NCBI GenBank assembly: GCA_009703845.1 | Contig: WLFI01000064.1 | Span: forward strand, 1-5,380 | DNA from: Actinomycetota bacterium | Lineage (GTDB): Bacteria; Actinomycetota; Actinomycetes; Actinomycetales; Microbacteriaceae | Direction of reading: 5' to 3' | Length of the DNA: 5,380 nucleotides | In this document: one piece after another, positions 1-4,614 of the stretch | Position numbering within the stretch: the stretch's first letter is position 1 | How the letters are laid out: each line of letters starts with the position of its first letter | Translations under genes and position numbers: made by a program | The notes under the pieces: generated by a model | What the model was told of the DNA's origin: nothing | The model's database searches: none | The model's input: the letters and a program-made list of their open reading frames with translations, nothing else

Positions 1-1938
1 AGCACTCGGCTCGCGCTTCATTCCCTCGAAGTATGGCGGGCGGCGAACGTAGGTCGACTTCTCGTCCCATTCGAAGGTGGCACCGGTCGGGGTAGGTAGC
101 GACTTCCATCTCGAGTCACCGTCGAAGACTCCAGCGTATTGGGTCTTGAACATGTCAGAGTTGATCGACTCGTCGATGGTCTTCTGAACTTCTTCGGGAG
201 TTGGCCATACATCAGCCAGGAACACGTCGTTGCCTTGTGCATCTTGGCCTAGGGCTTGCGTTTCGAAATCGAAATCCATGGTTCCGGCTAGTGCATAGGC
301 GATTACCAGTGGAGGTGATGCCAGGTAGTTCATCTTCACGTCTGGGTTGATGCGGCCTTCAAAGTTTCGGTTGCCCGAGAGAACCGCGGTCACGGCTAGG
401 TCGTTGCGATTGATCGCCTCGCTGATTGAGTCGTCGAGCGGGCCAGAGTTACCGATACAGGTGGTGCAACCGTAACCAACCAGGTTGAATCCAAGATCAT
501 TGAGCGACTCGGTCAATCCAGCCTTCTCGTAGTATTCGGTCACCACCTTCGAGCCTGGAGCTAGCGAGGTCTTGACCCAAGGCTTTGCCTTCAGGCCCTT
601 GGCGACTGCTTTTTGCGCCAATAGGCCGGCGGCTAACATCACTGATGGATTGCTGGTGTTGGTGCACGAGGTAATCGAGGCAATCGAAACGATTCCGTTG
701 TCGATGTCAAAGTCGGCACCCTTGACGTCGGTCTGGTTAGAGACTTTGTCGGTGTAGGTCGGCAACACCTCGTGAAACTTCTGCTTGGCTTGCGAAAGCT
801 CAATGCGGTCTTGCGGACGCTTTGGGCCTGCGATCGAAGGAACTACCGTCGAAAGATCTAGCTCAAGATACTCGCTGAAAAGTGGTTCTTTCGAAGGGTC
901 GTGCCATAGCCCTTGCGCCTTGGTGTAAGCCTCAACCAAGTCAATCTGCTCTTGGGTGCGGCCAGTGATTCTTAGGTAGTCGAGGGTAACGTCATCGATT
1001 GGGAAGATCGCAACGGTTGAGCCGAACTCGGGGCTCATGTTTCCGATTGTCGCGCGGTTTGCGAGCGGAACAGATCCAACGCCCGCGCCATAGAACTCAA
1101 CAAATTTTCCAACTACGCCGTGCTTGCGAAGCATCTCGGTGATGGTGAGAACAACATCGGTTGCCGTCGCTCCGGTTGGAATCTTTCCGGTGAGCTTGAA
1201 TCCAACCACCTTAGGAATAAGCATTGACACCGGCTGTCCAAGCATGGCCGCCTCGGCCTCGATGCCTCCAACGCCCCAACCGAGAATTCCGAGTCCATTG
1301 ACCATGGTCGTGTGGGAGTCTGTGCCAACACATGAGTCTGGATAAGCCTGCAGAACGCCATCAACCTCGCGGGTCATGACGGTTCGAGCCAAGTATTCAA
1401 TGTTGACCTGGTGCACGATGCCAGTGCCTGGCGGAACCACCTTGAAGTCGTCAAACGCAGTCTGACCCCATCTCAGAAACTGGTAGCGCTCGCCGTTTCG
1501 TTCATATTCAAGTTCAACGTTTTTCTCAAAAGCATCGGCACGACCGGCCACGTCAATAACTACCGAGTGATCGATAACCATTTCAGCTGGGGCAAGTGGG
1601 TTGATCTTTTTTGGGTCACCACCCAAGGCTGCAACGGCCTCGCGCATGGTAGCTAGGTCGACAATGCAAGGAACGCCGGTGAAGTCCTGCATGATCACGC
1701 GAGCAGGGGTGAACTGAATCTCGGTATCTGGCTCTGAACTGGGGTTCCAATTGACCAGCGCTTCGATGTGCGCCGCAGTGATGTTTGCTCCGTCTTCGGT
1801 GCGAAGCAGGTTCTCAAGAAGAATCTTCAGGCTAAAGGGAAGGTTTGCGCCACCGGCACTCGATAACTTGAAGTAACGGTAGGTTTTTCCGCCGACAACC
1901 AGATCGTCAGCCGAAGAGAAACTGTTCACCTTAGACAA
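1..1938 (-). CDS. acnA: Aconitate hydratase A (aconitase), 5' portion; C-terminus beyond window
   Basis: Aconitase isomerises citrate to isocitrate through cis-aconitate in the cytoplasmic TCA cycle, using a [4Fe-4S] cluster. The visible 646 codons contain the family signatures: DSHTTMVNG at residues 207-215, SCTNTSN with Cys425, [10 protein letters not shown] with Cys491 and Cys494, and NRNFEGR at 523-529. The three cysteines are the cluster ligands, with the spacing usual for the AcnA/IRP1 type. The N-terminal stretch [18 protein letters not shown] is also typical. AcnA proteins are about 890-935 residues, so roughly 250-290 residues, including the swivel domain, lie off the left edge. I chose the TTG at 1936-1938 because AAGGAG (1945-1950) sits 6 nt upstream and the resulting N-terminus MSKVNSFSS resembles relatives; a GTG three codons later is the alternative. 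The gene starts 39 nt after the DUF3159 stop, with no terminator between, so cotranscription is likely. No frameshift or missing key residue was seen. Confidence 0.98.
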   Translation of the reverse strand, partial: MSKVNSFSSADDLVVGGKTYRYFKLSSAGGANLPFSLKILLENLLRTEDGANITAAHIEALVNWNPSSEPDTEIQFTPARVIMQDFTGVPCIVDLATMREAVAALGGDPKKINPLAPAEMVIDHSVVIDVAGRADAFEKNVELEYERNGERYQFLRWGQTAFDDFKVVPPGTGIVHQVNIEYLARTVMTREVDGVLQAYPDSCVGTDSHTTMVNGLGILGWGVGGIEAEAAMLGQPVSMLIPKVVGFKLTGKIPTGATATDVVLTITEMLRKHGVVGKFVEFYGAGVGSVPLANRATIGNMSPEFGSTVAIFPIDDVTLDYLRITGRTQEQIDLVEAYTKAQGLWHDPSKEPLFSEYLELDLSTVVPSIAGPKRPQDRIELSQAKQKFHEVLPTYTDKVSNQTDVKGADFDIDNGIVSIASITSCTNTSNPSVMLAAGLLAQKAVAKGLKAKPWVKTSLAPGSKVVTEYYEKAGLTESLNDLGFNLVGYGCTTCIGNSGPLDDSISEAINRNDLAVTAVLSGNRNFEGRINPDVKMNYLASPPLVIAYALAGTMDFDFETQALGQDAQGNDVFLADVWPTPEEVQKTIDESINSDMFKTQYAGVFDGDSRWKSLPTPTGATFEWDEKSTYVRRPPYFEGMKREPSA

Positions 1939-1944
1939 GAAAGG

Positions 1945-1950
1945 CTCCTT
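1945..1950 (-). promoter_or_regulatory. Shine-Dalgarno site of acnA
   Basis: On the minus strand this reads AAGGAG, a strong match to the anti-Shine-Dalgarno end of 16S rRNA. It lies 6 nt before the TTG at 1936-1938 and decides the start of acnA, for which no ATG is available nearby. Confidence 0.8.
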
Positions 1951-1968
1951 CGCTTTAATAACCTTTCA

Positions 1969-1977
1969 AAAATACCA
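1969..1977 (-). promoter_or_regulatory. Possible weak extended -10 element ahead of acnA
   Basis: The minus strand reads TGGTATTTT just after the DUF3159 stop codon, which fits an extended -10 box (TG-N-TATTTT, 4 of 6 to TATAAT). No convincing -35 hexamer is found 16-18 nt upstream, so this is a weak candidate. acnA could equally be served only by readthrough from the dut run. Confidence 0.2.
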
Positions 1978-2649
1978 CTAACGCGGGGTTTGAATGGTGC
2001 GCTTCAGCATTAACCAACTCAAGAAAATCCAGAGCGCAAAGGCCGGCAGCCCGATTGCCGACTTTACGATGCCCAGCCATGCTGCTTCGTTCGCGAAATA
2101 CAGGGGTAATTGCGCGGCCAGACGCACAAGAAACAGCCCAGACCAAAACAGTGTGACGCGGGTGGTGATGCTCAGCAGTGACCTATCAGATCGCCAGTTC
2201 GATGGGATTGCCTCGAAGGTGGCTAGCAAGAGGCCTATTGCCGGTCTGCGCACCAATACAGAGACGGTCAACCCGAACGCCCATACTCCGTTGGTGATCA
2301 ATCCTGGTAAAAAGAAATTCTTGGCACTTTCTGAGCCGTTGCCACCGCTAGTAGCCAGGAAAGCGGCAAACGCAATGCCGATTACCGAGGCAATGGCGTT
2401 CATAACCGGCTTTTTTCGAAAGATTTGAACACCGCCGAGGATAACGGCCAAAGCTAGCGCCACAGCGGCAGAAAGCACGGCGTTTGACCAAATACCAAAG
2501 GTTACTGAGAAGGCAACGGGAGGGATCGCAGATTCGATTAGGCCAAAGACCCCACCAATGCTGCGAAGCATTGATGCCGGTGTAACAACGTATTCGCCGT
2601 CTTCGCCCTTGCTAAGCCCCAACCAGCGTTCACCGGCCGATTGACTCAC
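1978..2649 (-). CDS. DUF3159 family integral membrane protein
   Basis: This 223-residue protein is recognisable as the actinobacterial DUF3159 family, whose function is unknown to me. A soluble N-terminus of about 28 residues is followed by hydrophobic segments near residues 31-53, 57-77, 84-102, 112-133, 135-146 (short), 165-185 and 189-215, so around six membrane spans are expected. Basic patches lie between them (FRKK at 77-80, VRRP at 133-136, LKR near 217), and the conserved-looking hydrophilic stretch NWRSDRS is at 151-157. There is no cleavable signal peptide. The start is GTG at 2647-2649; it shares GTGA with the TGA stop of the DUF3710 gene, and no good Shine-Dalgarno site is visible, which argues for translational coupling. 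The stop is followed after 39 nt by acnA. The family call is by overall pattern rather than a catalytic motif; the membrane nature is certain, the exact span count is not. Confidence 0.88.
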   Translation of the reverse strand: MSQSAGERWLGLSKGEDGEYVVTPASMLRSIGGVFGLIESAIPPVAFSVTFGIWSNAVLSAAVALALAVILGGVQIFRKKPVMNAIASVIGIAFAAFLATSGGNGSESAKNFFLPGLITNGVWAFGLTVSVLVRRPAIGLLLATFEAIPSNWRSDRSLLSITTRVTLFWSGLFLVRLAAQLPLYFANEAAWLGIVKSAIGLPAFALWIFLSWLMLKRTIQTPR

Positions 2650-3230
2650 TGTGGTCTCGCAGGCGGGGCAATGTTGCCAGGTGGCATGGTTAGTGGAACC
2701 AATTCACGTGGCGGAAGAGCCTCTGCCCCTCGGTCAACGATTATTGAGCGGAAAATGCGCTCTACCTCAGCCTGCTCAGATAGGTTGCTGAGCGCTTCTC
2801 CAGTTATGGAGCCCCTCAATAGCCAACGTGGGCCATCGACTCCAATAAATCGAATCTGCTGCTGCACACTGTTGCCGTCTTCGCTCGGTACCTGCATGGA
2901 AACCATCAGTTCACGCCCAAAACTGCCGATAACCGGCTCAACGTTCGCACCTTGAGACTCAAGTGACGACACCAAGACTTCAAGTACTTCATGCCAGACA
3001 GGGCTGTTTTTTGGCGCAGAGAAGAGCGAAATCTGCAACATCGAACCCTGAGTTTGCAAGGTCAGGGCAACGAGGCGTCGCGTGTCTTCTTCAAGTTCGA
3101 CCTTTATCGCCAGGTTTCGGTTTAGGTTGGGCAGCTTTAGCGCCCCAAAGTCGATTACGTTCTCAAGCGATGCAACTTCAGCTAGGTCCAATGGGCCCAA
3201 TTCTGAGCGTTTGACGATCTCGTTATACAT
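2646..3230 (-). CDS. DUF3710 family protein, cytoplasmic, function unknown
   Basis: This 194-residue protein matches the DUF3710 family, found next to dut across Actinobacteria. Visible hallmarks are GPLDLAEV at residues 12-19, IDFGALKLP at 26-34, an FSAPK-x5-W block at 70-79, QGANVEPVIGSFGREL at 93-108, RFIGVDGPRWLLRG at 127-140, IVDRG at 164-168 and a Pro-rich tail (PPRELVPLTMPPG at 173-185). No signal peptide or membrane segment is seen, so it should be cytoplasmic. No catalytic motif is known to me, and I do not assign a function. The ATG at 3228-3230 directly follows the TAA of dut with no gap, and the Shine-Dalgarno site is weak (AGTGGAAAA inside the end of dut), so translation probably depends on ribosomes leaving dut. 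Its own TGA overlaps the GTG of the DUF3159 gene. Confidence 0.92.
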   Translation of the reverse strand: MYNEIVKRSELGPLDLAEVASLENVIDFGALKLPNLNRNLAIKVELEEDTRRLVALTLQTQGSMLQISLFSAPKNSPVWHEVLEVLVSSLESQGANVEPVIGSFGRELMVSMQVPSEDGNSVQQQIRFIGVDGPRWLLRGSITGEALSNLSEQAEVERIFRSIIVDRGAEALPPRELVPLTMPPGNIAPPARPQ

Positions 3231-3668
3231 TTACTTTTTTCCACTCGATCCGTAGCCCGATTCACCGCGGTCTGACTGAGGAAGTCGCTCAACGCGAATG
3301 AATTCGGCCTTCGCAACTTGTTGAATCAGCAGTTGGGCGATTCGATCACCAACACCAATGTGAAAATCCTCGTTCGAAGAGTTGAAGAGTGTCACCATAA
3401 TTTCTCCGCGGTAGCCCGCGTCGATGGTTCCGGGGCTATTTAGGACCGTTATGCCGTGATTTAGAGCAAGTCCCGATCGTGGATGAACGAGGCCGACGTA
3501 GCCGTTGGGAAGCGCAAGCGAGCATCCGGTCTTGACTAGCAACCGTTCACCAGCTGGCACTATGGCCTCGTGTGACGCTCTCAAATCGGCGCCAGCATCG
3601 CCTGGCTTCGCGTATACGGGAATCATGGAGTCGTCACAGACGATTAGCACTGGAACGGATTCGGTCAT
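3231..3668 (-). CDS. dut: Deoxyuridine 5'-triphosphate nucleotidohydrolase (dUTPase)
   Basis: dUTPase hydrolyses dUTP to dUMP and pyrophosphate, keeping uracil out of DNA and supplying dUMP for thymidylate synthesis. It belongs to the homotrimeric family. All five motifs are present (numbering from the ATG at 3666-3668, 145 residues): I PGDAGADL 22-29, II PRSGLA 63-68, III GTIDAGYRGEI 80-90 with catalytic Asp83, IV GDRIAQL 107-113, and V RGESGYGSSG 134-143. In motif V the base-stacking aromatic is Tyr139 rather than the usual Phe. An in-frame ATG at 3690-3692 would add MTLDYALH. I prefer the shorter start because MTESVPVLIV matches relatives, Asp83 falls where I recall it in the mycobacterial enzyme, and a -10-like TAGATT lies inside the extension. 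No clear Shine-Dalgarno site precedes either start. The gene leads a run with the DUF3710 and DUF3159 genes. Confidence 0.96.
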   Translation of the reverse strand: MTESVPVLIVCDDSMIPVYAKPGDAGADLRASHEAIVPAGERLLVKTGCSLALPNGYVGLVHPRSGLALNHGITVLNSPGTIDAGYRGEIMVTLFNSSNEDFHIGVGDRIAQLLIQQVAKAEFIRVERLPQSDRGESGYGSSGKK

Positions 3669-3678
3669 GTGTAGAGCG

Positions 3679-3685
3679 TAATCTA
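3679..3685. promoter_or_regulatory. Candidate shared bidirectional -10 element for dut and the DUF3093 gene
   Basis: The heptamer TAATCTA reads TAATCT on the plus strand (3679-3684) and TAGATT on the minus strand (3685-3680). Both fit the TANNNT form of -10 boxes common in actinobacterial promoters. The plus box ends 6 nt before the A of the DUF3093 ATG at 3691, the geometry of a leaderless transcript. The minus box would start RNA near A3672, four bases before the dut ATG at 3668. Neither side has a good -35 hexamer; minus-strand TTTTTG (3708-3703, 17-nt spacer) is the best seen. The placement supports the call; promoter activity is inferred. Confidence 0.45.
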
Positions 3686-3686
3686 A

Positions 3687-3696
3687 AGTCATGACT
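3687..3696. repeat. 10-bp perfect palindrome carrying two opposing ATG codons
   Basis: AGTCATGACT is its own reverse complement, centred between 3691 and 3692. The plus-strand ATG of the DUF3093 gene (3691-3693) and the upstream minus-strand ATG of the dut frame (3692-3690) overlap inside it, so both frames begin Met-Thr. It could be a small protein-binding site or coincidence; the pairing stops at 3686/3697. Confidence 0.5.
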
Positions 3697-4164
3697 GCTG
3701 ACCAAAAAGTGCCCGACCAAGCCTTTTCGACGAGGGTTTACCCCGCCCTTTCTGCGCTGCTACCAATAACCTTGGTCGCGCCAAGTTTCGCCCTAGTCGT
3801 GCTTCCGTTTATGAGTGATGTTGTCGCGATAGGCATCGGCCTGTTTTCGGCACTAGTGATTTTCGCCATTGTGCTGCTTAGCGCGCCGGTTGTTTCGTTG
3901 TCGAACGGGGATGCACCCCTGTTGCGAGTGGGACGCGCGACGATTGAGCGTCGTTTCGTCGAGAAAGCCGAAATCTTTTCAGGTGAAGAATTGAAGTTTG
4001 AAAAGGGGCCGGGCCTAAATGCCAAGGCGTATTTCGTGAACCAAGCAGGCAAAAAGCAATTTGTGAAAGTTACCCTCAACGACCCTAGTGATCCAACGCC
4101 CTACTGGTTGTTTGCTTGCAATAAGCCTGAGGAATTAGTAGTCGCACTCCGTGCAAACCGGTAG
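3691..4164 (+). CDS. DUF3093 family membrane protein, function unknown
   Basis: This 157-residue protein fits the actinobacterial DUF3093 family. A short cytoplasmic-looking N-terminus is followed by two hydrophobic segments (about residues 18-40 and 44-66) that should form a membrane hairpin. A soluble domain of about 90 residues follows, containing LLRVGRATIERRFV (77-90) and the family-typical DPTPYWLFACNKPEEL near the end (134-149). No enzymatic motif is recognised. The start is ATG at 3691 with no Shine-Dalgarno site; the TAATCT box 6 nt upstream suggests leaderless initiation exactly at this ATG, which supports the start. It diverges from dut, 22 nt away if dut begins at 3668, or overlapping by 2 nt if dut begins at 3692. 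Its last ten codons, stop included, overlap the end of the DUF4193 gene on the other strand. The dut/DUF3093/DUF4193 arrangement recurs in mycobacteria from memory, but the role of this protein is not known to me. Confidence 0.87.
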   Translation: MTADQKVPDQAFSTRVYPALSALLPITLVAPSFALVVLPFMSDVVAIGIGLFSALVIFAIVLLSAPVVSLSNGDAPLLRVGRATIERRFVEKAEIFSGEELKFEKGPGLNAKAYFVNQAGKKQFVKVTLNDPSDPTPYWLFACNKPEELVVALRANR

Positions 4165-4422
4165 GTTCTTCTTTTTTCTTGACAGAAGGCTGTGGTGCTT
4201 CACGATAAAGCATTCGCTGCAGGTGAATTCGTCATCTTGAGGTGGCAGTACAACGACTTCTAGGTCTTCAGAAATTACCTCGTGCCCAAGAATTCCTTCG
4301 CCGTGTTCTGAGTCATCGATGTCGGGTGACGCAGCGATTTTTTCGGGGATACGCTCCTTGATTGCCTCTAGCGATTCAGCGTCGTCGTCCGACTTTCGTG
4401 GGGCGTCGTAATCGGTGGCCAT
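4135..4422 (-). CDS. DUF4193 family small zinc-ribbon-like protein
   Basis: This 95-residue protein carries the DUF4193 signature. Its N-terminus MATDYDAPRKSDDD is nearly invariant in the family, a very acidic middle follows (about residues 12-65, many Asp/Glu), and a C-terminal segment has two Cys pairs, CSEC at 68-71 and CTEC at 90-93. The CxxC-x18-CxxC spacing fits a single zinc site. EVVVLPPQDDEFTC (55-68) matches the family block before the first pair, and a basic stretch SRKKKN lies between the pairs. It should be cytoplasmic; no function is established to my knowledge, though nucleic-acid or RNA polymerase contact would be a fair guess for a ribbon with an acidic arm. The ATG at 4420-4422 is preceded by GAAAGG (4430-4435) with a 7-nt spacer. 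Its TAA at 4135-4137 lies inside the DUF3093 gene, giving a 30-bp tail-to-tail overlap. It diverges from sepH. Confidence 0.92.
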   Translation of the reverse strand: MATDYDAPRKSDDDAESLEAIKERIPEKIAASPDIDDSEHGEGILGHEVISEDLEVVVLPPQDDEFTCSECFIVKHHSLLSRKKKNLPVCTECDY

Positions 4423-4429
4423 CGAAAAA

Positions 4430-4435
4430 CCTTTC
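4430..4435 (-). promoter_or_regulatory. Shine-Dalgarno site of the DUF4193 gene
   Basis: The minus strand reads GAAAGG, 7 nt before the ATG at 4420-4422. The match is moderate and the spacing is normal, supporting this start. Confidence 0.6.
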
Positions 4436-4604
4436 TTGAGCGTTTGTTAAGGCGGGCATAGTCTCACCGATTTACGGTTGAAATGCAACAACAACACGCC
4501 TCGCAGGCAAAAAACCTATAAATAACCAAAAAACTTCCCAAACGGCACACCGCTTTTGTTCCAAGCGATAGCAAGAACATGCTGACAAACTAAAGCCAAG
4601 GTTT

Positions 4605-4609
4605 GGAGG
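4605..4609 (+). promoter_or_regulatory. Shine-Dalgarno site of sepH
   Basis: GGAGG lies 5 nt before the TTG at 4615-4617. It is the strongest ribosome site on the plus strand here and fixes a non-ATG start, because no in-frame ATG lies near the beginning of the conserved SepH N-terminus. Confidence 0.8.
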
Positions 4610-4614
4610 TTGTT

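Larger units (their letters stand above)
4423..4614. other. Intergenic region between the divergent DUF4193 and sepH genes
   Basis: This 192-nt gap is the longest non-coding stretch in the window and must hold the promoters of both flanking genes. It is clearly AT-richer than the genes around 4509-4534. There, two copies of CAAAAAAC (4508-4515 and 4527-4534) lie 19 bp apart and flank TATAAA (4517-4522), a possible plus-strand -10 box that would leave a leader of about 85 nt before sepH. No good -35 hexamer sits at the right distance. A short hairpin GCCT-CGC-AGGC (4498-4508) precedes the first A-tract. No RNA gene, terminator or small ORF with a ribosome site is convincing here. Confidence 0.6.

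Noticed and set aside
572..1656. Several plus- and minus-strand frames within the acnA region
   Set aside because: The acnA frame is continuous with all aconitase motifs across this interval; the others are shadows.
1994..2428. 144-codon plus-strand open frame
   Set aside because: It lies wholly antisense to the DUF3159 gene, has no ribosome site and its translation resembles no family I know; the minus-strand product is a clear membrane protein.
2641..3214. Two plus-strand open frames (2641-2955 and 2963-3214)
   Set aside because: Both are antisense to the well-supported DUF3710 gene and read as Ser/Arg-rich nonsense of a shadow frame.
3738..4079. 113-codon minus-strand frame opposite the DUF3093 gene
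   Set aside because: The plus-strand frame has two membrane segments and the DPTPYWL family block; the minus frame has no ribosome site or recognisable domain.
4156..4178. Possible terminator after the DUF3093 stop: AACC-GGTA-GGTT followed by a T-rich run
   Set aside because: The stem has only 4 pairs with a few GC, the T-run is interrupted by C, and the T-rich stretch is explained by the Lys codons of the DUF4193 RKKK segment.
4498..4508. Hairpin GCCT-CGC-AGGC as a terminator
   Set aside because: On the plus strand it is followed by A, not T, and on the minus strand by GTGTTGTTG, which is not a terminator tail; no transcript is expected to end here.
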